Of a stretch of 43,655 nucleotides of DNA, positions 1-8,030 are shown one piece after another. Location: positions 1-43,655 of the forward strand of contig CASEFE010000114.1 of assembly GCA_949287105.1 (NCBI GenBank), read 5' to 3'. The first letter of the stretch is position 1; the number at the start of each line of letters is the position of its first letter. This DNA is from an uncultured Bacillota bacterium. GTDB lineage: Bacteria; Bacillota; Clostridia; Christensenellales; Borkfalkiaceae. The translations under genes and the position numbers were made by a program. Under the pieces are notes generated by a model. The model searched no databases. It was given only the letters and a program-made list of their open reading frames with translations, and was not told where the DNA came from.

Positions 1-100
1 CCCTGTAAAAAGTCATTACCCAATATTAATACCTTCTTTTAAAAAGTGCTTTAACTATATACTATGTAACGCATAGTACTTCGTAAACTTAAAAAAATAT

Positions 101-292
101 CTATTTCTTTGCTTTTTTATTGATTTGAGAATTATCGGAATAAATCTTATCGATGCGAATTGTTGCGTAATCTTTAATGTCCAAGCATCGACCGCAATTA
201 TCACAAAATTTATTTGGATCCAAATCACAAATTTGACATTCCAAACAGCCAATGCATTCCCGATCATATAATACACATTGTTGTTTTTCCAT
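101..292 (-). CDS. Small cysteine-rich protein, possible Fe-S or zinc binding
   Basis: A 63-residue protein with eight cysteines in the first 36 residues (C6, C13, C16, C19, C22, C30, C33, C36), including a run of CxxC spacings, followed by a Lys-rich tail. The pattern suggests two metal sites ([4Fe-4S] or Zn), but the spacing is not that of classical 2[4Fe-4S] ferredoxin, so no redox role is assigned. Start ATG at 292 has an AAAGG about 8 nt upstream; the stop is TAG. It is divergent from lexA with only 110 nt between the two starts, so the LexA-type box there could affect both. It lacks a signal peptide and is probably cytoplasmic. It could also be a small zinc-ribbon-like protein. I believe it is a real gene because the Cys spacing is too ordered to be chance. 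Confidence 0.7.
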   Translation of the reverse strand: MEKQQCVLYDRECIGCLECQICDLDPNKFCDNCGRCLDIKDYATIRIDKIYSDNSQINKKAKK

Positions 293-340
293 TTTTATAA
301 CCTTTACAAATTAAATATCTTTTAATAATTTTGTTTTTTA

Positions 341-354
341 CAAACATTTGTTTG
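341..354 (+). promoter_or_regulatory. LexA (SOS) box upstream of lexA
   Basis: CAAACATTTGTTTG is an inverted repeat (CAAAC, four bases, GTTTG) that differs from the Bacillota LexA consensus CGAAC-N4-GTTCG by a G-to-A / C-to-T change in each arm. It overlaps the -35 hexamer (352-357) of the lexA promoter, the expected place for autorepression. It also lies upstream of the divergent Cys-rich gene. The assignment rests on position plus similarity. Confidence 0.7.
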
Positions 355-380
355 CTATTTATTTTACTTTATGATATAAT
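352..380 (+). promoter_or_regulatory. lexA promoter
   Basis: -35 TTGCTA (352-357), 17-nt spacer, -10 TATAAT (375-380), with TG one base before the -10 (extended -10). The start codon of lexA follows 22 nt downstream. The LexA-type box covers the -35, which suggests negative autoregulation. Confidence 0.75.
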
Positions 381-402
381 ATTATTAGCGAGGTATAAAA
401 GT

Positions 403-993
403 ATGTCTGAAAACAGCAGAAATAAAATGCAAGCAGTTTTTGAATTTATAAATGATTATAATGCAGAATTTGGATTCCCCCCCACCGTTCGAGAAATTTG
501 CGAAAAACTACACATAAAATCTACTGCATCCGCTTACTATTATATTGAAAAACTTTCTTCGCAAGGTAAAATACAAAAAGCACCTAATAAAAACAGAGCT
601 GTCAGCCTTAAAAAAAGCTCCTCTGTCAATGTACCTTTACTTGGTACAGTCACAGCGGGCCAGCCGATTTTCGCTTTTGAAAATTACGAAGATTACTATT
701 CCTTCCCCTCCGGAAATTTTCATGGCAATGACCTTTTTATGCTTCGTATCCAAGGCACAAGCATGATCGAGGCAGGCATATTTGACGGTGATAAAGTTGT
801 TGTACAAAAACAAGATACCGCCGAAAATGGAGATATTGTCGTTGCATTGATCGACGACAGTGCCACGGTTAAACGCTTTTATAAAAAACAAGATTGCGTT
901 ATTTTACATCCGGAAAACGAAGAATTATCTGATATTATAGTGAATGATGTTAAAATTTTAGGTAAAGTAGTTGGATTGGTACGTAATTATTAA
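403..993 (+). CDS. lexA: LexA, SOS response repressor and autoprotease
   Basis: A 196-residue LexA. The N-terminal winged helix (residues about 5-65) contains PPTVREICEKLHI and the recognition helix region STASAYYYIEKL. The C-terminal S24 peptidase domain has the Ala85-Gly86 self-cleavage bond (in VTAGQP), catalytic Ser120 (QGTSMIEAG) and Lys157 (SATVKRF). RecA-stimulated cleavage at Ala-Gly would derepress DNA-repair genes. An upstream in-frame ATG at 331 would add 24 hydrophobic residues and would overlap the promoter and LexA-type box, so I place the start at 403, where GAGG lies 8 nt upstream and the protein aligns with the usual LexA N-terminus and length. A terminator follows at 1004-1034. 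Confidence 0.97.
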   Translation: MSENSRNKMQAVFEFINDYNAEFGFPPTVREICEKLHIKSTASAYYYIEKLSSQGKIQKAPNKNRAVSLKKSSSVNVPLLGTVTAGQPIFAFENYEDYYSFPSGNFHGNDLFMLRIQGTSMIEAGIFDGDKVVVQKQDTAENGDIVVALIDDSATVKRFYKKQDCVILHPENEELSDIIVNDVKILGKVVGLVRNY

Positions 994-1003
994 TATTTTT
1001 ATA

Positions 1004-1034
1004 ACGAGAGTTTTCTGAATTAGAAAGCTCTCGT
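1004..1034 (+). terminator. Rho-independent terminator after lexA
   Basis: ACGAGAG (1004-1010) pairs with CTCTCGT (1028-1034). The inner TTTCT/AGAAA extends the stem, and a T-rich tract follows (1034-1044). It lies just after the lexA stop codon. Confidence 0.85.
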
Positions 1035-1072
1035 TTTTATTTTTATAAGATCAATCGTTTAATTTGGGGTTA

Positions 1073-1660
1073 TTATTCTCCACGTTTTTCATCCAAATAT
1101 GTTGCTTCCAGATCAGAAACATGCAATAAAACAGCAAGAGGGAATTTACAATAAGCCTCGCTAATGGAACCATCGCCTCCCTTCACTCTGTTGTCAAAAC
1201 CGCCCATATGCCAGTTTATAGCTACCGCTTCTTCCCTTGTGAGCCGCATAAAGCTTCCCGCAATATAAGCTGATTTTTCGCCATGCCCATAAGGAAGTAC
1301 CTCATCTCTAACAAAACATGGCTTTCGAACCCATTCACCATTTTCTTTCACATTGCGAAAATCTTGTCGATAAAAATCAATTTTACACAAATCATGTAAC
1401 AAACCGCATATTCCGACCGTTTCATGCGATACTATTTTTTCCCAATTTTCGCCATATTCTCTCTGCACATTTTCAAGCAACCTCTTATAAACATTGATAC
1501 TATGATCACATAAGCCGCCCGTAAATGCACAGTGATATCGAATGCTTGCCGGCGCACGAAAAAAATCTGATTTTATTAAATATTCACGCAAATTTGAAGC
1601 ACCTTCACGCTTAATTACCGTATCAAAAATTTCTAAAAATTCCGCCTGCCGGTCTACCAT
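1073..1660 (-). CDS. HD-domain metal-dependent phosphohydrolase
   Basis: A 195-residue protein of the HD superfamily. Visible metal ligands are His43 and His53 in the RYHCAFTGGLCDHS segment, the HD doublet His89-Asp90 (GLLHDLCKIDFY), then GHGEKS, INWHMGG and a late Asp in HVSDLEA. This arrangement resembles the HD nuclease domain of YhaM-type 3'-5' exoribonucleases and stand-alone HD hydrolases common in Clostridia, but the OB-fold part of YhaM is absent. The substrate (nucleotide or RNA) is unknown. Start ATG at 1660 has AGGGATG nearby, and a promoter with consensus hexamers sits at 1697-1725, so the gene is probably monocistronic. It is unrelated in theme to the sugar genes upstream. Confidence 0.85.
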   Translation of the reverse strand: MVDRQAEFLEIFDTVIKREGASNLREYLIKSDFFRAPASIRYHCAFTGGLCDHSINVYKRLLENVQREYGENWEKIVSHETVGICGLLHDLCKIDFYRQDFRNVKENGEWVRKPCFVRDEVLPYGHGEKSAYIAGSFMRLTREEAVAINWHMGGFDNRVKGGDGSISEAYCKFPLAVLLHVSDLEATYLDEKRGE

Positions 1661-1696
1661 AGCACATCCCTCTGAACCATTTTATCATTTTCATAT

Positions 1697-1725
1697 ATTA
1701 TACACAAGCAAAAGAAACATGTCAA
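1697..1725 (-). promoter_or_regulatory. Promoter of the HD-domain gene
   Basis: On the minus strand TTGACA (1725-1720), a 17-nt spacer and TATAAT (1702-1697). Both hexamers match consensus exactly. The ATG is 36 nt downstream. The rest of 1726-1838, between this promoter and the end of the glycosidase operon, is AT-rich and shows no clear stem-loop terminator. Confidence 0.8.
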
Positions 1726-1838
1726 TTCACAAACCCGCCTACCTAATTCAAATTATATATTTTTCTAAGCAAAATATTTTTTCATAAAAAGCATCTGTCA
1801 AAAATTAAATCGCTGTTTATAATTTTAAAAAATAACCG

Positions 1839-3713
1839 TTAATTATTTTTTTCATTGAAATATTTTATCAACAGATATGCAGGCCCACCCGACCAAGCAT
1901 GATTCCTTGTCCCCAAATGAAAAAAATCTTCCCATAAAGTGGTGTTACCGTTTTCTATTAAAGGCTGATAACGACTCATCATTCGGCGATACGCTTCTTG
2001 TTTATACCCCATCTCACATAAAGCCAATAGAACATAATTTTCCATATATGTTGTACTGCTGAAAACCGACATCAAAACGTAGGCAATATCTTTGTATTTT
2101 TCTTTCGGGCATAAACCAGATAATACCGCCATTGCATTTGCACGGTCGTCAACAAAATCTCCACTGGAAAAGTATTTCCCCTTCCAATACCTTTTCTCAA
2201 AATTATCTCTTATTAAAACCATTCGATTATTGATAAATTCATCATAATCCGAACAGTGAATTTCCTGTGCCATATAACGTACAAATGACAGAGCTGAATA
2301 ATACCAGCAATGCTCCAAGACCTCTTCATCAATATTAAATAAATGGTCAAACCAACGCCAATCGCCTTTCCGAGGTTCAAGCAATCCATCCACATCGATG
2401 CTCCATAATTTCAAATATCTCACGGCGGGTTCAAATACCATCTGCAATATTTCTTTTTCCTTGGTTGCACGATAATATGTTGCGATCATACCCAATTCAC
2501 TTATCGCATTTAAACTTTGTGATGGTAATTCACCAGAATTATCACCCGGAACATTTCCTACAAGAATATCGCCTTTCCGCAAATTTATAAAATCACATAT
2601 GCTTTTCCTAAGTAGCAATTTAGCATTTTCGTCCAACAAATTAACCACTTGTGTTGCTTGCACTGAAACATCCCCAATCCATTGTCCCCTTTCTCGATCG
2701 GGACAATCCATATAATTTTCGCGCATACAACATAATAAAGTCCGAATAGATTTTTTAAATAACTTTTTAGCCATCGGATCCTGGCCATTATATTTGTTTT
2801 TAACTTTACAATTAAACCCACTCTCACGATAACCTAAATTATACACCTTCACCGATTCAGGAATTGAAAAAATTATCTGTTCACCAAAAATCCAATCTAA
2901 CATTTCGAATTCCTGTTTACCTTCACGACAAATATATTCAGCACGATGCCCGCGATAAACATTTTGATTATCTCCCGGACCACCATTCACTTCGTACCTG
3001 TCAGAACATATATCGATTTTCTCCCCACCTTTTGCTTCAATTATAAAATAAGGTGAAAATTGCATCGCATGTGGAAGTTTTACATAATACAAATTTTCGA
3101 TTTTTTGATAATTCTTTGCTTTTCGATTCGTAAAAAATAATGCGGGAATCGGTCTTTTTAACAATTCACCCCAAGGCTTATCGCCGTATTTTCCAATTTC
3201 AAAAGCTAATTTTTTTTCCGATAGAATCGGGCAAAGAGTAAATTCTTTTTTTTCTGCATTATACGCAGTATTATGTCCACCATACAAATAGCTTGGATTC
3301 AAAATTTCAGTGTTATAGTATCCAATATCTATTTCTGCAAAATCATTTTTGCTACTATACAGATTTAAGGCTTTACATTCATAAATAAGCCCCCCTTTTT
3401 CACAAAAAGAATTATTCCTGCCCCCATTACCAAAATACCACACATGCCATACAATTTCGTTATTGCCACACTTCAGATATTTTGAAATATTAACCTCATC
3501 AAAATATCCGCATCCGGGAATACTTTCCCGGAATAATCCCCCATCAAATATTGCTAGCTTGCCGTTTACAAAAAGCCAATATTTGGTTTCGCAACCAATA
3601 TTCAAGACCGCTTTTCGCGGTATATCCGTTAAATAAATTTTCTTCTTAAAGTTTACTCTCGTATTCGGGGCCTCAGAATTTTCCGCCCAAATCCATCTTG
3701 AATTTTCAAACAT
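1839..3713 (-). CDS. GH78-like alpha-L-rhamnosidase family protein
   Basis: A 624-residue cytoplasmic protein (no signal peptide). Its N-terminal half is beta-rich (RWIWAENSEAP..., KYWLFVNGK), as in the accessory domains of GH78. The (alpha/alpha)6 catalytic part starts at about residue 310. The GH78 signature DCPDRERGQWIGD begins at Asp336, with Glu341 as the candidate general acid. Near the C-terminus TTLWEDF...TRNHAWSGG supplies the candidate base Glu and the conserved NH. Known GH78 enzymes release L-rhamnose by inversion, but distant members act on other sugars, so the substrate is left open. It is the last gene of the six-gene operon starting at about 12.03 kb, 57 nt after its neighbour, with AGGAAA in front of the ATG. 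Confidence 0.82.
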   Translation of the reverse strand: MFENSRWIWAENSEAPNTRVNFKKKIYLTDIPRKAVLNIGCETKYWLFVNGKLAIFDGGLFRESIPGCGYFDEVNISKYLKCGNNEIVWHVWYFGNGGRNNSFCEKGGLIYECKALNLYSSKNDFAEIDIGYYNTEILNPSYLYGGHNTAYNAEKKEFTLCPILSEKKLAFEIGKYGDKPWGELLKRPIPALFFTNRKAKNYQKIENLYYVKLPHAMQFSPYFIIEAKGGEKIDICSDRYEVNGGPGDNQNVYRGHRAEYICREGKQEFEMLDWIFGEQIIFSIPESVKVYNLGYRESGFNCKVKNKYNGQDPMAKKLFKKSIRTLLCCMRENYMDCPDRERGQWIGDVSVQATQVVNLLDENAKLLLRKSICDFINLRKGDILVGNVPGDNSGELPSQSLNAISELGMIATYYRATKEKEILQMVFEPAVRYLKLWSIDVDGLLEPRKGDWRWFDHLFNIDEEVLEHCWYYSALSFVRYMAQEIHCSDYDEFINNRMVLIRDNFEKRYWKGKYFSSGDFVDDRANAMAVLSGLCPKEKYKDIAYVLMSVFSSTTYMENYVLLALCEMGYKQEAYRRMMSRYQPLIENGNTTLWEDFFHLGTRNHAWSGGPAYLLIKYFNEKNN

Positions 3714-3770
3714 AATTTCCTTTTCCTATTTTGATCCGCAATTAAACAAATCTTCGTTTTTCAACTGCTC

Positions 3771-5108
3771 TCAATTATTCACCTCAATTACTTCAACTGT
3801 AAAATCTGCCTCGCCATGCAATTCATAGTTTATTTCACACGTATTGTCACATAGAATTTCCAAATCCAGTACACAGTTCTCCGTAAGCTTTAAAGATTTT
3901 ATAGAATAATCGCCTTTAATTCCCAATAATCCAAACAAAGGTTTAATGATAAGTTTATTTTCAAACCGATTAAAATGAATTCCGAATAAAACATCAACTA
4001 TCAATTCAATATATTGAGATGCTGTCCAGGCATATTTTTCTACACCATTTCCTTTCCCTGTTATCGGATTTAAAAATTCACTGTAATTACAACTGAACTC
4101 AGAAATTGTTTTATAAGCAAGCCGCGCCGCCATTTTTAATTCATCACTGTCGATCAGCGACTTCACAACTTCTGTATTGATTAATGTCCACACATTCCCT
4201 TGCCAACAAGGATTTCCTATATATTCTCCTTCTACTACCTGAAATGCAGGATCATTCTTCGCAACACTTGTTAATGGATATGTATTAAAATTAAAATATC
4301 TGTCATCCTCTAACAGGCTCAATAATCTTTTTTTTCGATCTTCTCCACAAATTTTTTTGCGCATTCCGTTAAAGGTATTTGCCATTAACATATTTTCCAT
4401 TTTTTTCTCTTTTACAAAATATGCATAATAACAGCCCTTTTCTTCATTCCATAAATATCTGTTGATCGCCCGTATCAATTCAGCTTTTCGTTTTATAAAC
4501 AAGGCACAATCTTCGTTTTTTCCAAGATATTCAGCCAATCGATACAAGATATCACACGCAACAACAATTTCAGCATTTGTATCCATCACAGCTCTTTCAC
4601 CAGCCTTTCCGATATAAGGAACAAATGTTTCCTCAAAAGATGCCGTTATTAAACCCGTCATACTATCCAATCTTTCAGTATACCACCAATTCAGATATTT
4701 TTTTAGCATATCATAAACCGGTTGTAACAATTCTCTGTTTCCCGATAAGCAAAGAACATTGTATGCGGCATCAAATAATTTCGGTAAAGAGCTTACATAC
4801 TTGCTCGCTTCCGGAACATGAGGCACTAAATTCCCCGCCCATAACCATATTCTGCCGTCATTCTCTTGAGTAAGAACAAAATTTTTCAAATTATTTTCAC
4901 AAAAGGGCAAATCGATCCATTTATATCCGTTTAAGGACAACGAAAGGTCCAATTGCCACCAGCCATCCCCATAATACCCTCCAGGTGAAAAATAGGGATA
5001 AATAAAACCTTCATAGGGAAGTTTTGTTCTGATACAAGATTGTAAAGTTTCAACCGCTTCAGAAAAAGCATTGTCGGGTATTCCGACTATTTTAATTTCG
5101 GGAATCAT
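3771..5108 (-). CDS. MGH1/GH63-like (alpha/alpha)6 glycoside hydrolase
   Basis: A 445-residue protein without signal peptide. It resembles the mannosylglycerate hydrolase-type / GH63-GH37 (alpha/alpha)6 barrel: GDGWWQLDLSLSLNGY near the N-terminus (candidate acid Asp), an Asn/Glu-rich segment AVMDTNAEIVVACDILYRLAEYLGK, and NPCWQGNVWTLIN, which matches the W-x-G-x-(V)W-x-x-x-N signature of GH63-like enzymes. The C-terminal 70 residues look like a small beta domain. It sits between two GH78-like genes, 46-57 nt from each, so it probably acts on the same imported oligosaccharide. The AAGGAG is 13 nt from the ATG, longer than normal, so expression may be weak or the start slightly off. The substrate is unknown. 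Confidence 0.72.
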   Translation of the reverse strand: MIPEIKIVGIPDNAFSEAVETLQSCIRTKLPYEGFIYPYFSPGGYYGDGWWQLDLSLSLNGYKWIDLPFCENNLKNFVLTQENDGRIWLWAGNLVPHVPEASKYVSSLPKLFDAAYNVLCLSGNRELLQPVYDMLKKYLNWWYTERLDSMTGLITASFEETFVPYIGKAGERAVMDTNAEIVVACDILYRLAEYLGKNEDCALFIKRKAELIRAINRYLWNEEKGCYYAYFVKEKKMENMLMANTFNGMRKKICGEDRKKRLLSLLEDDRYFNFNTYPLTSVAKNDPAFQVVEGEYIGNPCWQGNVWTLINTEVVKSLIDSDELKMAARLAYKTISEFSCNYSEFLNPITGKGNGVEKYAWTASQYIELIVDVLFGIHFNRFENKLIIKPLFGLLGIKGDYSIKSLKLTENCVLDLEILCDNTCEINYELHGEADFTVEVIEVNN

Positions 5109-5154
5109 AGTTTTGAATTTTCTCCTTAAAAATTTACTTTGAAGTTCATTTAAA

Positions 5155-7395
5155 TTATGATTGCTTTTTAATTGTTATTTGATGTTCGCTTTGTCGAATT
5201 AAAATCTGCAAGTCACTTTTAACATAAATTTTCAAAAAACAGTCCTGATCAACAAAATTGAATGCATCAATTAAACATTCGTTGTTTTTGTTTAAACCCG
5301 CATATCCGGTCAAAGCCATCACTATCCATTTAATCACATAACAAGCAAATCCATGGTTGCAACTCGCAAAATCGGTGTCATTTTCCCATAATGTCATCGT
5401 TTTTTTTGCCATATAACCAAAATAAGCTTTTATTTCTTTTAATAGCAAGTCATAACATTTATTCCGTTCCAATAAAGACAATCTTAAATAATTTCCGATG
5501 AATGCATTGGCAAAACAAACATCGGGATATGCATTATTTTTCTTACGCGCCGGACCAAACTCCTCTATAAGCGTCTTCCATAAATCCGGATACAGTTTTT
5601 TATCAGCAATCCCCGTATAAAACGCATAATATTGACATATTTCACTTACTTCATCTTTTAAGACAAGACTTTCGCCTTCCCGTATAGAATGGTCAGCAAA
5701 AAATTTACCGTTAAATGATTTTTGCCGGATCATCTGCTTCAATTTTTCGGACTTTTTTAAGAATACCGCATCACTGTACAATTTACCGGCCTTATTCAAC
5801 GTATAAGCATATAACATGTTTGCACAATAATTCACGCCCGCCGTATATTCCGCCGCTTTACTCCATTCAATAAAAATTTTAGGCAGATCTTCTAAAAAGC
5901 CATCTTCATTTTCATATTCTGTAAAATATGAAAACAACTGATATACTTTTTTTCTTGCTTTTTCTAATAAGTTTATATCACCGGTTTCTTCTATGTAAGC
6001 TTCCAATTCTATAACAAACCACATTGCCCAAGTGGAGATAAATGCGCCATCCGGATGATCAGACGGGTAACATTGCGGCAACATTTCTGCCGGAATACTT
6101 TCCACTGGATCCGCCATTAAAAAATTTTCCAAAAAATCATGTTCAATTTTGTTCTCGCCTGTTAAAAGGTGCTCAATCCGTCCTGTAAAATATCCGTCAC
6201 ACAACCACCCGGCACGTTCCCTCGAAGGACAATCCATAAAAATGTCAACCGCGTTATATTTGAAAGTGTTGACCGCCGCGTCAAATATTTTTTTAATTTC
6301 CGCACAAGAACATTCAAAAGATATTTTATCAGTAACCGGATTAGCAACCTCTTTTATTGCTGCTCGATTTATTTTAACCCGACCTCTCTGACAAAAAATT
6401 TTTGCATAACGAAAAGTATAAGGCTCAAAGGTCAAAAAATCATATACGCCTTTTTTCAAAGTATATTTCACGCAATTTATACAACTTAATCGAAATGGAT
6501 CTATGTCACCTTCCGTTAAAATTTCGTCAAAAATAATATAAAATGTACTGTCCTTTTCTGCTTCAACACAAACGTGAATTAATCCGCTTGCATCCAAGGA
6601 ATAATCATACAGTGTAAATTCTCCTTCGGAAATAACTTCTTTGCCTGCTTTTTCTGTAATTTCTGCTCTCATGGAACATAGCTCATTATATAAATCCGTA
6701 TCAAGCTCTTTCCTTGAATAAGCCATAAAATTTTTTCTCGGTTCTAAGTACGGCGGCCCCTGAATTATTTTCGGAACATAATATTTCTCATCCATTTCCA
6801 TTTTACCACCACACAAAATGGTCGGCAATACTTCATGATACAACGGATAATTGCTATTTCTTGAAATAATTTTCTTTGGAGGTTGTACGACAGCCGGAAT
6901 TTTATTTACAACTAGTTTTCCTTCTAAAAGAGCAGCATAATTTTCATTTAATTCCCATACTTCTGTAAACGCTCTTTGAAAAGAATATCGCAATACTTTT
7001 TGTTTTTTTTGAGGAACGTCAAACGCGCTCGCATTTTCATCGGTATAAAGCAATATTTGATCCGAGCAACAAACTTCTAGTTGCAGAAAAGGATCCCCAC
7101 ATGCATATTCATAACAATTGATTCCATAACCGGCAACAAATATGAATAATGTATTCTCTTTGCTTAATAACTCGATCGGCAACTCAATAATATCAAGCCG
7201 ATAAATCCCTTTAGCACAGCGCGCCGGTCCTTGCGCAACAAATTTACCGTTAAGATATAATTGATATGCGTCACAAGCAGCAAGTTTTACATAATGCGCC
7301 CCCTTTTGCCTCTCAAAATAAAATGCAAAACCACAAAATCGATTATAATCATTGTCTTTTTTTTCTACCCATATCGGTTTAGCCTTCAAAAACAT
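5155..7395 (-). CDS. GH78-like alpha-L-rhamnosidase family protein
   Basis: A 746-residue cytoplasmic enzyme. N-terminal beta domains include a galactose-binding-like fold (DAYQLYLNGKFVAQGPARCAKG) of the type seen at the front of GH78 enzymes. The catalytic signature MDCPSRERAGWLCDG starts at residue 387, with Glu393 as the likely acid. TLWENDTDFASCNHGFACYV near the C-terminus carries the second Glu and the NH pair. An upstream in-frame ATG at 7431 has no ribosome binding site. The ATG at 7395 has GGGGAG 8 nt upstream and begins directly with the folded domain, so I use it. The gene is in the middle of the operon, 83 nt after the HAD phosphatase gene. Sequence and length differ clearly from the GH78-like gene at 1839, so this is not a recent duplicate. 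Confidence 0.85.
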   Translation of the reverse strand: MFLKAKPIWVEKKDNDYNRFCGFAFYFERQKGAHYVKLAACDAYQLYLNGKFVAQGPARCAKGIYRLDIIELPIELLSKENTLFIFVAGYGINCYEYACGDPFLQLEVCCSDQILLYTDENASAFDVPQKKQKVLRYSFQRAFTEVWELNENYAALLEGKLVVNKIPAVVQPPKKIISRNSNYPLYHEVLPTILCGGKMEMDEKYYVPKIIQGPPYLEPRKNFMAYSRKELDTDLYNELCSMRAEITEKAGKEVISEGEFTLYDYSLDASGLIHVCVEAEKDSTFYIIFDEILTEGDIDPFRLSCINCVKYTLKKGVYDFLTFEPYTFRYAKIFCQRGRVKINRAAIKEVANPVTDKISFECSCAEIKKIFDAAVNTFKYNAVDIFMDCPSRERAGWLCDGYFTGRIEHLLTGENKIEHDFLENFLMADPVESIPAEMLPQCYPSDHPDGAFISTWAMWFVIELEAYIEETGDINLLEKARKKVYQLFSYFTEYENEDGFLEDLPKIFIEWSKAAEYTAGVNYCANMLYAYTLNKAGKLYSDAVFLKKSEKLKQMIRQKSFNGKFFADHSIREGESLVLKDEVSEICQYYAFYTGIADKKLYPDLWKTLIEEFGPARKKNNAYPDVCFANAFIGNYLRLSLLERNKCYDLLLKEIKAYFGYMAKKTMTLWENDTDFASCNHGFACYVIKWIVMALTGYAGLNKNNECLIDAFNFVDQDCFLKIYVKSDLQILIRQSEHQITIKKQS

Positions 7396-7478
7396 GCATT
7401 TCACTCCCCGCTTATCATTTTTATGATCCATAAACTTTTTTATTTTTTAATTATGCCGAAAACATTAATGAAACAATT

Positions 7479-7997
7479 CTAGAAATTTGGCGACTTATAA
7501 TTAGTTCGAAACCACGCAGGAATATCCAATACGCTGTTTAAAACATAGTCAAACTGATTGAACCCTTTATCCACGCACTCTTTTCCTCTCCCTGTCAATA
7601 CAAGCATGGTTTTACACCCCATTTTCTTTCCACATAGAATGTCTGTATCTCTATCCCCGACAACCAAGCAATCCGATAAATCTAAATTATATTTTTCTTT
7701 GGCCTGTTCCAATAACCCGGTTGCCGGTTTACGGCAATTACAATGATCACCCGTATCATGCGGACAAATAAACCAATCATCCGCTCCATACGCTCTAAAT
7801 TCGCGAGCAAAATCATAACCATTATCTTTTCCTCGTGCAATACATGATTGATTTGTCAAGATAAAAACCTTTATATTCAAACTTTTAATAAATAAAAATA
7901 TATCTTTAATCTGTGGAAACGGATGAAACTGTGTAGGAAATTCAATATTGGAAGATTCACCAAGCGTTCCGTCTCGATCAAAAAATATTGCTTGCAT
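7479..7997 (-). CDS. HAD-IIIA phosphatase, GmhB/histidinol-phosphatase-like
   Basis: A 172-residue HAD hydrolase. Motif I is FFDRDGT (nucleophile Asp7, acid Asp9), motif II TNQS, motif III CRKP (Lys90) and motif IV VGDRDTD (Asp115, Asp119). A C78-x-H80...C86-x-C88 cluster matches the structural zinc site of GmhB, the D-glycero-D-manno-heptose 1,7-bisphosphate phosphatase, and related histidinol phosphatases. No other heptose or histidine genes are visible, so in this operon it more likely removes phosphate from a sugar phosphate produced during glycan breakdown; that is inference. GGAG lies 8 nt before the ATG. It is 33 nt from the propeller gene. Confidence 0.85.
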   Translation of the reverse strand: MQAIFFDRDGTLGESSNIEFPTQFHPFPQIKDIFLFIKSLNIKVFILTNQSCIARGKDNGYDFAREFRAYGADDWFICPHDTGDHCNCRKPATGLLEQAKEKYNLDLSDCLVVGDRDTDILCGKKMGCKTMLVLTGRGKECVDKGFNQFDYVLNSVLDIPAWFRTNYKSPNF

Positions 7998-8030
7998 AAA
8001 AATAACTCCATTCAGTATATTGGTAAATTT

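Noticed and set aside
60-78. TACTATG/CATAGTA hairpin as terminator of the Cys-rich gene
   Set aside because: Only 7 bp with AT pairs at its ends and no T-run after it on the minus strand. Positions 1-100 hold nothing else I can support.
331-402. Upstream in-frame start for lexA
   Set aside because: It would put the start inside the promoter and LexA-type box, add a hydrophobic stretch unlike any LexA, and has no ribosome binding site.
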